Positions 9,269 to 18,138 of a stretch of DNA of 64,000 nucleotides are shown piece after piece (the first letter of the stretch is position 1; every line of letters starts with the position of its first letter). The notes under the pieces are model-generated. The model was not told the DNA's origin and searched no databases. It saw nothing but the letters and a program-made list of their open reading frames with translations. The DNA comes from Acidovorax sp. KKS102 (GTDB lineage: Bacteria; Pseudomonadota; Gammaproteobacteria; Burkholderiales; Burkholderiaceae_C): contig NC_018708.1 of assembly GCF_000302535.1 (NCBI RefSeq), positions 2,542,001-2,606,000 of the forward strand, written 5' to 3'. The position numbers were made by a program, and so were the translations under genes.

Positions 9269-11952
9269 CAGGCCCTAGCCAGGATCATGTAGATGAAGAT
9301 GATGGCCATGGCCAGCGCCGAGATGGCGTAGCCGAACGATTCGGCCATGTTCTTCGTGGAGCCACCAAACTGGTAGCGATAGCCCGGCGGGAAGGTCACG
9401 GTCTCCAGCGCCTTCTTGATGTCGTTCGACACTTCACCGGCCGAGCGCTGGGACACGTTGGCGTTCACCGCCACTTCGCGTGTCAGGTCGCGCCGGTTGA
9501 TCTGGTTGGCGCCGGTGGATTCGGTGACGCTGGCGACCTGGTTCAGGCGCACGATGCGGGTCGTGCCGTCGGCGGCGGCCAGGGCAAAGGGCAGGCGTTC
9601 CAGGTCGGCCGGGGTGGTGCGGGCCTCCGGCGCCAGGCGCACGTTCACGTCATAGGTCTGGTCGTCGGGTGCGCGCCAGTTACCCACGGTGGTGCCTGCC
9701 ACCAGCGTGCGCAGCGACGCCGCCATGGGCGCTACCGACAGCCCCAGGTCCGACGCCACTTCGCGCTTCACATCCAGCGCAATCACGGGCTTGTCGGGCT
9801 TGGCACTGGTGTCCAGGTCCACCAGGCCCGGGATGCCGCGGATCTTCTCGGTAACGATTTTGGTCAGGCGCTCCAGCTCGCGCAGGTCAGGCCCCTGCAG
9901 CGAGAACTCCACCTGCTTCTGTCCGCCCACTGCATCCAGCAGCCCCACATGGGTCACGGTGATGCCGGGTACGGTCTTGAGGCGTTCGCGCAGCACGTCG
10001 GACATCTGGTCCACACTGCGGCTGCGGTCCTTGCGGTCCACCAGCCGCACATAGATGCTGGCGTACATCTTGCCCTGGGCGTTGCCGGTGTTGATGGTGG
10101 ACAGCGTGTAGCGCACCTCGGGCATCTCGCGCAGGATGGCCTCCACCTGTTTGGCCTTGGCTTCGGTGGCTTCGAGCGAAGAACCCACAGGGGTGTAGAA
10201 GTTCAGCGTGGTTTCCGAAAAGTCGGCCTTGGGCACGAACTCGGTGCCCAGCAGCGGCACCATGACCACGCTCAGCACAAACACCGCCAGCGCGATCACC
10301 ATGGTGGCCAGCTTGTGCACCAGCGACCAGCGCAGGATGTGCTGGTAGCCCTCGGCCAGCGCATCGGTGGCGCGGTCAAACCAGCCCGTGACGCGGCCAA
10401 TGGTTTTGTCGTAGAAGGTGACGGGCGCCGTCTTGTGGCCGTGCGCATGGATGCTCGGGTCGTGCCACACGCTCGACAGCATGGGGTCGAGCGTGAAGCT
10501 GACGAACATCGAGATCATCACCGCCGCGACGATGGTGATGCCGAACTCGTGGAAGAACTTGCCGATGATGCCGCCCATGAACCCGATGGGCATGAACACC
10601 GCCACAATGGACAGCGTGGTGGCCAGCACCGCCAGGCCAATCTCCTGCGTGCCGTCCATGGCGGCCGCGTAAGCGCCTTTGCCCATCTGCACATGGCGCA
10701 CGATGTTCTCGCGCACCACGATGGCGTCGTCGATCAAAAGGCCCACGCACAGGCTCAAGGCCATCAGCGTGATCATGTTGATGGTGAAGCCGAACATGTT
10801 CATGAACAGGAACGTGCCGATCAGCGCGATGGGCAGGGTCAGCCCCGTGATGACAGTGGAACGCCAGGAGTTCAGGAACAAAAACACGATGAGCACCGTG
10901 AGGATGGCCCCCTCGATCAGCGTCTGGCGCACGTTGTTCACCGCCACGCGGATGGGGCGGGCACTATCGCCAATGGTTTCGAGCCGCACGCCGGGCGGCA
11001 GCTGGTTCTTCAGTTCCACCACGGCGGCGTTCAGGCCATCGACCACCTCGATGGTGTTCTCGCCCTGCGACTTTTGCACCGACAGCAGCAGCGTGCGCTG
11101 GCCGTTGTAAAGCGCCAGGCTTTCCACCTCCTGCGCGCCGTCGTTCACGCGGGCGACCTGGTCCAGGCGCACCGGCGCTCCGTTCTTGCGGGCGACGATG
11201 ATCTTGCCGAAGTCCTCGGGCCGCTCCATGCGCGCGTCGATCTGCACCACGCGTTCCTGCGCCAGCGACCGGATCGCGCCCACGGGCAGGTCCTGGTTCT
11301 CGTTGCGCACGGCATTGGCCACCTGGTCGGGCGTCACGCCAAAGGCCTCCAGCGCCTGCGGGTTCAGGTAAATGTTGATTTCGCGCTTGGTGGCGCCCAC
11401 CAGGTTCACCGCGCCCACGCCACGCACGTTCTCCAGGCGCTTTTTCAGGATCTGCTCGGCCCAGGTGGTCAGTTCCACCGCGCTGCGGTTCGACTTTTCG
11501 TCAGGCAACACGGCCAGGGACCACACGGCGCGGCTGGCGGGGTCAAAGCGCAGCACGCGCGGCTCCTTCACCTCGGTGCGCAGCAGGGGGCGCACGGTGG
11601 CCACCTTTTCACGCACGTCTTCAGCGGCCTTGCGGCCGTCGATGTGGAGCTGGAACTCGATGATGACAACCGCCGTGCCCTCGTAGCTGCGGGAGGTGAG
11701 GGCGTTGATGCCCGCAATCGAGTTGACGCCTTCCTCGATCTTCTTGGTGACCTCGCTCTCGACGATTTCAGGCGACGCGCCGGGGTAGTCCACAGTAACC
11801 ACTACGACGGGGATGTCGATGTTGGGAAACTGATCGACCTTGAGGCGCTGGTACGAGAACAGGCCCAGCACGACGATGGCGAGCATCACCATCGTGGCGA
11901 ACACGGGGTTTTTGAGGCTGACTTTGGTGAACCACATGGCGCGTCAGCCCGC

Positions 11953-13146
11953 TCAGGGTGTCGTGCGCGAGGCAGCGGGAGCGGGTGCAGGCGCGGAGGC
12001 CTGGGGCACGACAGCGGCCTGCGCTGCGGTCACGGGCGTGCCTTCGCGCAGCGAGCCCATGCGGCCCGCAATGACGGTGGTGCCCACGGTCACGCCATCC
12101 ACCGCCACCAGGGTCTGTCCGTTGACCACGGCGCGGGCGCCGGTCTGCACCGGTGCATAGGCCACACGGCCGTCCTTGATGGTCTGCAGGTAAGGGGCGG
12201 ACTTGTCGGTGCGCACAGCGTCCAGAGGCACGGTCAACACCTGGGCGCTGCCGGTGGTCAGCAGGCCTTGCACAAACAGGCCCTGGCGCAGGCTAGCGGT
12301 TTGGGATGGCTGGTCTACCCGCAGATAGACCGGCACCGTGCGGCTGCCCGCCTGGGCGCTGGGGTTGATGCGCACCACCGTCGCTTGCACCGGGGTTGTC
12401 GCGCCTTCCACCGTCAGTTGGGCCTTCTGGCCCACGCGCACGGCCAGCGAATCGGCGGGGGTGAGCAGGGCTTCGAGTTCCAGGCGGGACAGGTCCACCA
12501 CTTCAATGATGCGGGCGTCTACAGGCACCCGCTCGCCCGGCTGGGCAAGGCGCTGCGCGACCAGGCCGCTGATCGGGCTCTTGAGCACGGTGTCCTCCAG
12601 CGCCTTGCGGGCCACGTCAGCAGCCGACACAGCGGCCTGGTAGCTGGACTGGGCGGCCTCCAGGCTGGCCTGCGAAGTGACCAGCGCGGTGGCGGAGATA
12701 AAGCCCTGGTCCACCAGCGCGCGGTTGTTGTTGTACTGCCGCTGGTTGATGTCCACCTGCGACTTGGCGGCATCGGCTTGCTGCTGGGCCTGGCGCAGTC
12801 GCGCGCGGGCTTCAGTGGGGTCGATTCGTGCCACTTCCTGGCCCGCCTTGACGGTATCGCCCTCGCGCAAGGTCAGGCCCTGCAGTTCGCCCGCCACACG
12901 GGCCTTCACCATGGCCGAGTCCACCGCCCGCAAAGAGCCCGACACCGGCACCCCCAACGAGAGCTGGGACGACTGCACAGTGAGCACCTCTTCGGCCGCC
13001 AGCTGCAGCGGGGCTTCTGCGCGCTGGGTAGAGGCCTCGGCCAACGCCTTTTGCTGCGCCTGCCGCGCCGCCATGGCCCGCCACACGCCACCACCGAGCA
13101 GCACGACAACGATGGCCGCAGCCATCCAGGGAATCCAGCGTTTCAT
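11953..13146 (-). CDS. RND efflux periplasmic adaptor (membrane fusion protein)
   Basis: A 397-residue HlyD/MexA-type adaptor that links an inner membrane pump to a TolC channel. One N-terminal membrane anchor is visible (MAAAIVVVLLGGGVW). The split lipoyl motif is VKARVAGELQGLTLREGDTVKAG before, and SPISGLVAQRL after, a helical hairpin rich in Gln/Ala (ARLRQAQQQADAAKSQ). Beta-barrel and membrane-proximal domains complete the C-terminus. It lies 2 bases from the TetR gene and 15 bases ahead of the broken pump gene, forming one operon. With the pump disrupted, this adaptor has no local partner. Confidence 0.9.
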   Translation of the reverse strand: MKRWIPWMAAAIVVVLLGGGVWRAMAARQAQQKALAEASTQRAEAPLQLAAEEVLTVQSSQLSLGVPVSGSLRAVDSAMVKARVAGELQGLTLREGDTVKAGQEVARIDPTEARARLRQAQQQADAAKSQVDINQRQYNNNRALVDQGFISATALVTSQASLEAAQSSYQAAVSAADVARKALEDTVLKSPISGLVAQRLAQPGERVPVDARIIEVVDLSRLELEALLTPADSLAVRVGQKAQLTVEGATTPVQATVVRINPSAQAGSRTVPVYLRVDQPSQTASLRQGLFVQGLLTTGSAQVLTVPLDAVRTDKSAPYLQTIKDGRVAYAPVQTGARAVVNGQTLVAVDGVTVGTTVIAGRMGSLREGTPVTAAQAAVVPQASAPAPAPAASRTTP

Positions 13147-13148
13147 GG

Positions 13149-13907
13149 TCAGGAGGTGCGCGAGCGCTTGGAGGAGGGGGTGAGAGAAGAGGGGGAGGGC
13201 TGTGCGCCAGCCGACGGATCGTGACTGGCGCTTGTGCCGGCGGATGCCTCAGGGCGCACACACAGGCCGTGGAGGATGTTGTCCGCCTGGGTCTCGATGT
13301 ACTGCTCGGGCGTCATCTCCATCGAGTCGGGCACGCAGGCGCCCAGCGAGTGTTTCCACAGCGTCAAAAAGATCATGGGCGCCAGCACCAGGTACACCGC
13401 GTAGTCCAGGTTCACCGGGCGGAACTCGCCCCGGGCAATGCCCCGCTCCAGGATGCGGCGGACCAGCGCCTGGCCGGGAAGGATGACCTCTTGCTGATAG
13501 AACTGGGCGATTTCGGGGAAGTTTTGTGCTTCGCTCAGCATCAGCTTGGTGATGCCGGATGCCTTGGTGGCGCCGATGCGCTCCCACCAGACCTGATAGC
13601 AATACCGCAGCACCTCGCTGGTGGTGCCCACGAAGCTTTCCAGCTCGTTGTTCCATTCGGCAAAGCGCCCGGCGATGTTCTCGCGCACCACGGCCTTGAA
13701 GAGTTCTTCCTTGCTGGGGAAGTACAGAAACAGCGTGCCTTTGGACACTCCGGCGCGCGCCGCCACCTCGTCCACCCGTGTGGCGGCAAACCCCTTCTCG
13801 ACAAACAGGTCGAGTGCGGCCTCCAGCAGCTCTCCCGGGCGGGCTTCTTTGCGGCGCTCGCGTTTGGTGCTGGTCGTGGCAGTGGAGGTTGGGGGGGGAG
13901 TGGTCAA
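13149..13907 (-). CDS. TetR/AcrR-family repressor of the RND operon
   Basis: A 252-residue TetR regulator. The N-terminal DNA-binding domain is clear: LLEAALDLFVEKGFAATRVD then EVAARAGVSKGTLFLYFPSKEEL. A ligand-binding helical domain follows. No ATG is suitably placed; TTG at 13907 is chosen because a promoter and palindromic operator lie just upstream, and an ATG at 14072 would run through both. It is first gene of tetR - adaptor - pump, so it very likely represses its own operon until an efflux substrate binds. The C-terminus is low-complexity Ser/Pro rich. Confidence 0.85.
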   Translation of the reverse strand: MTTPPPTSTATTSTKRERRKEARPGELLEAALDLFVEKGFAATRVDEVAARAGVSKGTLFLYFPSKEELFKAVVRENIAGRFAEWNNELESFVGTTSEVLRYCYQVWWERIGATKASGITKLMLSEAQNFPEIAQFYQQEVILPGQALVRRILERGIARGEFRPVNLDYAVYLVLAPMIFLTLWKHSLGACVPDSMEMTPEQYIETQADNILHGLCVRPEASAGTSASHDPSAGAQPSPSSLTPSSKRSRTS

Positions 13908-13924
13908 ACCGGCTATTTTTAATG

Positions 13925-13967
13925 ACTGACTGGTTAGTAATGTAGCCAATGCCTGTAGGAGCGTCAA
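13925..13967 (-). promoter_or_regulatory. Promoter and TetR operator of the efflux operon
   Basis: Read on the minus strand, TTGACG (13967-13962), a 17-base spacer and TACATT (13944-13939) form a good sigma-70 promoter. The predicted start of transcription (about 13932) falls within ACTGACTGGTTAGT (13925-13938), an imperfect palindrome ACTRACNNGTYAGT, the kind of site TetR proteins bind. The leader before the TTG start would be about 25 bases. Confidence 0.7.
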
Positions 13968-14111
13968 TGCGGCCGTGCCCTGTGCCGCCAAAAAAGGCGC
14001 GTGTTGGGTGTCGAAGCGCCGCTGGCTGGCACGGCGGTTGCGTGCATTCGGTGCTGTGCACCGGCAACGCAAATGTCCTCAGCATGGCATATTTCGCTCC
14101 CAAATGTCTTA

Positions 14112-14141
14112 TTGACAGGACATTAGAACTATTCCTAATAT
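14112..14141 (+). promoter_or_regulatory. Strong sigma-70-like promoter of the gntR gene
   Basis: TTGACA (14112-14117), an 18-base spacer and TAATAT (14136-14141). The start point is predicted at about 14148, immediately before the ATG at 14149. ATGTC and GACAT half-sites (14104-14108 and 14118-14122) flank the -35 and may be an operator. Confidence 0.7.
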
Positions 14142-14148
14142 GACTTCC

Positions 14149-14952
14149 ATGCCGTCCAACAACCTGCCACTCCCCAAGTACCACCAGATCTATCTGGTGC
14201 TGCGCGAGCAGTTGCAGGAGGGCCGGTTTGCCGATGGCTTGCCGGGTGAGCTGGCGCTGATGCGGCAGTTCGCTGTGGCGCGTGTCACGGTGCGCCGCGC
14301 GCTGGAGTTGCTGGAGGGCGAGGGCATGATCTCCCGCGAGCCCGGCCGGGGCACCCGGCCGGTCCCCCCCGCTGCGACCCACGCCAACGACGCAGGTGGC
14401 GACGGCGAAAACAGCCGGGCGCACCTGACCGGCCTGCTGGAGAACCTGGTCAGCATGGGCCTGCGCACCTCCGTCAAGGTGCTGGATGTGGATACCGTTA
14501 CCGCGTCCCGCGCGGTGGCCGGGGCGCTGAACATCGCAGTCGGCGATGCCGTGCAAAAAGCGGTGCGCGTTCGTAGCACCAAAGAGGGGCCGCTGTCGCA
14601 TATCACCACCTATGTCCCTGCCGACATAGCGCGCCAGTTTGGGCGGCGTGAGCTGGCACGCAAACCCATTCTGGTGCTGCTTGAAGAATCCGGCGTCAAG
14701 GTAGGCCGCGCGCACCAGACCATTTCGGCCAAGCTGGCCGATGCCGTGGTGGCCAGGCACCTGGATGTCTCGGTGGGATCGGCGCTGCTGGCCGTGCGCC
14801 GCCTCATTTACGACGACCAGGAGCGCCCGGTGCAATGGCTGCACGGGTTGTACCGGCCAGACCGCTACGAATACGAAATGCAGCTGTCCCGCGTGGGCAG
14901 CATCGATGCCAAGGTCTGGGTCAGCAAAGAGCTGTCGGCCCAGTTTCACTGA
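14149..14952 (+). CDS. GntR-family regulator, HutC/UTRA type
   Basis: A 267-residue regulator. The winged helix is at residues 5-70 (YHQIYLVLREQLQEGRF, then LMRQFAVARVTVRRALELLEGEG), followed by a UTRA effector domain from about 95 to the end (LLENLVSMGLRTSVKVLD ... LAVRRLIYDDQERPVQWLHGLYR). UTRA domains bind small carboxylate-like ligands. An ATG at 14140 overlaps the -10 hexamer, so ATG 14149 is chosen and the mRNA is probably leaderless. It lies 46 bases upstream of the ABC importer and the catabolic run on the same strand, making it the likely local regulator. Confidence 0.88.
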   Translation: MPSNNLPLPKYHQIYLVLREQLQEGRFADGLPGELALMRQFAVARVTVRRALELLEGEGMISREPGRGTRPVPPAATHANDAGGDGENSRAHLTGLLENLVSMGLRTSVKVLDVDTVTASRAVAGALNIAVGDAVQKAVRVRSTKEGPLSHITTYVPADIARQFGRRELARKPILVLLEESGVKVGRAHQTISAKLADAVVARHLDVSVGSALLAVRRLIYDDQERPVQWLHGLYRPDRYEYEMQLSRVGSIDAKVWVSKELSAQFH

Positions 14953-14998
14953 ATTCCATCCCCCACCTCAACCCTACCTACCTGCCAGGAGAATGCCC

Positions 14999-16201
14999 AT
15001 GAGTACTCGCCGCCATTTCATGACCCAGTCGGCTGCCGCCGCGTCGGCACTGGCCTTCCCGCTGGTGGGCGGTGCCCAGGCCAAGTCCGTCAAGGTGGGG
15101 GTGCTGCACCCCGTGACCGGGGCACTGGCCTATTCGGGCCAGCAATGCCGTGAAGGCGCGATGATGGCCATCGAGGACATTAACAAGGCGGGTGGCATCA
15201 AGGCCCTGGGCGGCGCCAAGCTCGAAGCCCTGCTGGGCGATGCGCAGTCGCAACCCCAGGCTGGCGCCGCCGAGGTCGAGAAGATGAATGAAGCGGGCGT
15301 TTCAGCCGTGGTGGGGGCGTTTGCCTCGGCCATCTGCCTGGCCACCACGCAGGCCGCCGCCAAATACAACCTGCCGCACATCGTGGACGTGGGTGTGGCC
15401 GACCAGATCGTGGAACGGGGCCTGAAGAACACCTTCCGTTTTGGCCCGGGCTACAAGAAGTGCACTGAAACCGCCATGGCCAACCTGCATGTGCTGAACA
15501 CCGCAGCCGGCAAGCCTGCCAAGACGGTGATGATCATCCACGAGGAATCGCTGTTTGGCTCGGGCACCGCGCAGCTGCTGTCGCGTGAACTGCCGGGCTA
15601 CGGCTACGAAGTCAAGGAAGTCATCAAGCACGCCAATCCCACGCGCGATTTCAACAACATCGTGCTGCGCATGAAGGCGGTCAACCCAGACATCGTCATC
15701 CCCGCCAATTACTACAACGAATACGCGCTGCTGGTGCGCACCATGCAGCAGCAAAAGGTCACGCCCAAGGCCATCTATTCGGTGCTGGGCGGCGCGGCAT
15801 CGAGCTACAAGTTTGTCAAGGAGTTTCCGGACGCAGCCAACGGCATCATCGACTGCAACCACTGGTTCAACCCCAAGGACAAGCGCGCGCAAGACCTGAA
15901 GAAGCGCGTCGAAGCCAAGGGCCTGTTCTTCAGCTACGAGCTGTTCATGACCTACACCTCGATGTGGCTGCTGGCCGACGCGCTGGAGCGTGCCAAGTCG
16001 GCAGACCGCGCAGCCCTCATCGATGCACTGGAGAAGAGCACCTTTGCCGATCACATCATGCCGTACGGGCCCACCAAGTTCGTGGCCGGGCAGAACCAGG
16101 GCGCGCAGCCACTGATGACCCAGGTGCTGAACAAGGACATCAAGGTCATCATCCCGCGCGACTACCGCGAAGCGGACCCGCTGTTCCCGCTGAAGGCCTG
16201 A
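14999..16201 (+). CDS. ABC importer substrate-binding protein (branched-chain amino acid / HAAT type)
   Basis: A 400-residue periplasmic binding protein of the Leu/Ile/Val type I fold. The N-terminal TRRHFMTQSAAAASALAF resembles a twin-arginine signal, with cleavage near GGAQA. The fold starts with VKVGVLHPVTGALAYSGQQC. AGGAG 7 bases before the ATG at 14999 fixes the start; ATG 14993 is too close. HAAT proteins bind amino acids, urea, amides or aromatic acids, so the ligand is open. It heads the importer genes and is separated from the permease by a stem-loop, which usually lets the binding protein be made in excess. Confidence 0.88.
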   Translation: MSTRRHFMTQSAAAASALAFPLVGGAQAKSVKVGVLHPVTGALAYSGQQCREGAMMAIEDINKAGGIKALGGAKLEALLGDAQSQPQAGAAEVEKMNEAGVSAVVGAFASAICLATTQAAAKYNLPHIVDVGVADQIVERGLKNTFRFGPGYKKCTETAMANLHVLNTAAGKPAKTVMIIHEESLFGSGTAQLLSRELPGYGYEVKEVIKHANPTRDFNNIVLRMKAVNPDIVIPANYYNEYALLVRTMQQQKVTPKAIYSVLGGAASSYKFVKEFPDAANGIIDCNHWFNPKDKRAQDLKKRVEAKGLFFSYELFMTYTSMWLLADALERAKSADRAALIDALEKSTFADHIMPYGPTKFVAGQNQGAQPLMTQVLNKDIKVIIPRDYREADPLFPLKA

Positions 16202-16239
16202 CACCCACCACTTTTCAGCCCTGATCGCAGGGGCTGCGG

Positions 16240-16260
16240 GGCGCCTCATACCGAGGCGCC
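16240..16260 (+). promoter_or_regulatory. Intercistronic stem-loop between binding-protein and permease genes
   Basis: GGCGCCTC and GAGGCGCC make a perfect 8-bp stem with a 5-base loop, with no T-run. In transport operons such hairpins stabilise the upstream message or attenuate the downstream genes. Confidence 0.55.
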
Positions 16261-16279
16261 AGGCCGCGCCTTTGCCTGA

Positions 16280-17170
16280 ATGGCGTCCATTCCCTCCATG
16301 TTCGACCTCAGCATCCTCTTTCCGTCGGTCCTCAACGGCCTGACCACGGGCGCGGTGTATGCCCTCATCGCGCTCGGGCTCACGCTGATTTATGGCGTGC
16401 TGCACATCATCAACTTCGCGCATGGCGCGTCGCTGATGCTGGCGCTGTACGCGGTGTACCTGCTCAAGCAGCACTTCGGGCTGGACCCTTACCTGGCGCT
16501 GCCCATCCTGGTGCCGGGTATGTTCGCCCTGGGTTATGCGCTGCAGCGCCTGGTCATCAACCGCGCCAGCCATGGCAAGGACGAAAACATCCTGCTCGTC
16601 ACGCTGGGCATTTCCATCGTGATGGAAAACCTCGCGCTGTTGTTCTTCAAATCCGACACACGCACCATCGACACGGCCTACACCCTCACCACCGTGGCGG
16701 TGGGGCCCGCCATGATCGCCTTGCCAAAGCTGGTCGCCTTTGCTGGTGCGCTGGTGGTGTCGGCCGTGCTGCTGTGGATCGTGGGCCGCACCGACCTGGG
16801 CCGCGCCATCCGCGCCGTGGCCAAGGAGAAGCACGGCGCCAAGCTCATGGGCATCAACGTGGACCATGTGTATGCCATGAGCTTTGGCATCGGCCTGGCC
16901 TGCCTGGGTGCTGCCGCTTGCTTTCTGCTGCCAGCGTATTACGTGAACCCCCAGGTGGGCAGCGGCTTTGTGCTGGTGGCGTTCACCATCGTGGTGCTGG
17001 GCGGCATGGGCAGCTTCGCCGGTGCGCTGGTGGGCGGTTTGCTGATCGGGGTGGTGGAGTCGCTGGGCGGTCTGTACCTGGGTGAGTCGCTGGGCCAGAT
17101 CGGCATCTTTGCCATCTTCATCGCCGTGTTGCTGTTCCGCCCGCAGGGCTTGTTTGGAGGCAAGGCATGA
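16280..17170 (+). CDS. livH: Branched-chain-type ABC transporter permease (LivH family)
   Basis: A 296-residue inner membrane permease with about eight hydrophobic segments. LivH-family landmarks are the N-terminal LNGLTTGAVYALIALGLTLIYGVLHIINFAHG and the coupling-helix region GRAIRAVAKEKHGAKLMGIN, followed by VVLGGMGSFAGALVGGLLIG. It works as a heterodimer with the LivM-type subunit. Its stop overlaps the next start by 4 bases. An ATG at 16298 is an alternative start; no strong ribosome site distinguishes them. Confidence 0.9.
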   Translation: MASIPSMFDLSILFPSVLNGLTTGAVYALIALGLTLIYGVLHIINFAHGASLMLALYAVYLLKQHFGLDPYLALPILVPGMFALGYALQRLVINRASHGKDENILLVTLGISIVMENLALLFFKSDTRTIDTAYTLTTVAVGPAMIALPKLVAFAGALVVSAVLLWIVGRTDLGRAIRAVAKEKHGAKLMGINVDHVYAMSFGIGLACLGAAACFLLPAYYVNPQVGSGFVLVAFTIVVLGGMGSFAGALVGGLLIGVVESLGGLYLGESLGQIGIFAIFIAVLLFRPQGLFGGKA

Positions 17171-18138
17171 AGCAGCTTGCAAGCATTGGATTGTTTGCCG
17201 TCGTCGTGGCGGCCATCGCGGCGTTTTCCGACTCCGGCGTGTTGCTCAACTTCGTGATGATGTCGCTCTACGCAGCGCTGTTGGCGCAGGCGTGGAACAT
17301 CCTCGGGGGCTTTGGCGGGCAGTTTTCGTTCGGGCACGCACTGTTCTTCGGAACGGGCGCCTACATACAGGCCATTGTCCAGATGCAAGGGGGCATCAAC
17401 CCCTGGGTGGCGTTGCCCATGGCAGTGGCTGGCAGCGCGCTGGTGGGGCTGTTTGTGGGCGGGCTGTCGTTCCGCTACGGTCTCAAGGGCTCGTACTTCG
17501 CGCTGGTCACGCTGGCGTTTGCCGAGGTGTTTCGCATTCTAGCGCTGTCGGTGCCGTTCACCGGCGCGGGCGTGGGGTTGATGCTGCCGCTCAAGGAGTC
17601 GTTCGCGAACATGCAGTTCGGCTCGCGCAAGGGCTTTGTCTTCCTGGTCCTGGCGCTGGTCACGCTGGCGCTACTGGTCAGCTGGTGGCTCAAAAACTCG
17701 CGCTTTGGTGCCTGGCTGCAGGCCGTGCGCGACAACGAAGACGCGGCGCGCGCCATCGGCGTCAACCCCTTTGGCGTGAAGATGGGTGCCATTGCCATCT
17801 CGGGCGGTTTCATGGGGGCAGCCGGGGCGTTCTATGTGCAGGTGTTCCAGTACATCGACCCGGGTATCGCCTACGGCGCGGCCACTTCGGTCGAGGCGCT
17901 GGTGGCCGCGATTGTGGGTGGCATTGGCACCGTCTGGGGCCCTGTGCTGGGGGCGCTGGTGCTGCACATCCTGGCCGACCTCACGCGCAACCTGTTTGGC
18001 CAGCTGCCGGGTATCAACATGGTGATCTATGGCGTGGTGCTGGTGCTTATCGTGATGTTCCTGCCCCGGGGCATTGCGGGCATCGGTCAGTCGGTGGTGG
18101 CGGTGTGGAAACGTTCGGGAGGCCGCCATGGCCAATGA
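17167..18138 (+). CDS. livM: Branched-chain-type ABC transporter permease (LivM family)
   Basis: A 323-residue polytopic permease. LivM signatures include LAQAWNILGGFGGQFSFGHA near residue 40, the coupling helix FGAWLQAVRDNEDAARAIG and the distal VAAIVGGIGTVWGPVLGA. It overlaps livH by 4 bases at the start and the ATPase gene by 11 bases at the end, indicating strict cotranslation. Confidence 0.9.
   Translation: MKQLASIGLFAVVVAAIAAFSDSGVLLNFVMMSLYAALLAQAWNILGGFGGQFSFGHALFFGTGAYIQAIVQMQGGINPWVALPMAVAGSALVGLFVGGLSFRYGLKGSYFALVTLAFAEVFRILALSVPFTGAGVGLMLPLKESFANMQFGSRKGFVFLVLALVTLALLVSWWLKNSRFGAWLQAVRDNEDAARAIGVNPFGVKMGAIAISGGFMGAAGAFYVQVFQYIDPGIAYGAATSVEALVAAIVGGIGTVWGPVLGALVLHILADLTRNLFGQLPGINMVIYGVVLVLIVMFLPRGIAGIGQSVVAVWKRSGGRHGQ

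Larger units (their letters stand above)
8453..9274 (+). mobile_element. IS5-family insertion sequence, 822 bp, with CTAG target duplication
   Basis: Terminal inverted repeats are GGCGTGTTAACAC at the left and GGCCTGTTAACAC (reverse complement) at the right, 12 of 13 identical. CTAG is repeated directly at 8449-8452 and 9275-9278; joining the flanks at one CTAG restores the RND codons for MILASQF. It encodes a two-frame DDE transposase. Element size, CTAG target and frameshift organisation fit the IS5 family (IS427-like group). The near-identical repeats and intact transposase suggest recent insertion. Confidence 0.93.
7929..11937 (-). pseudogene. RND (HAE1-type) efflux pump interrupted by an insertion sequence
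   Basis: The 5' part (11937 to 9275) encodes about 887 residues of an AcrB/MexB-like inner membrane pump: first TM helix, the porter motif DQFPNIDIPVVVV, and the TM4 segment with proton-relay Asp pair (LLIDDAIVVRENI). At 9274 the IS begins and translation stops after a few foreign codons (ARAC then TAA). The 3' part (8448 to 7929) encodes the last helices, from [11 protein letters not shown] to KIEGLS. Removing 8453-9274 and one CTAG copy gives 3,183 bases, exactly 1,061 codons, so no other lesion is present. Loss of the last membrane helices should inactivate the pump. Confidence 0.93.

Noticed and set aside
9262-13224. A plus-strand open frame of about 1,320 codons
   Set aside because: It lies opposite the RND pump and adaptor genes, is rich in His/Gln/Gly/Arg as expected for the antisense of GC-rich coding DNA, and has no domain or ribosome site.
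15302-17182. A minus-strand open frame of about 626 codons
   Set aside because: It is antisense to the binding-protein and permease genes, which have clear family motifs and start sites.
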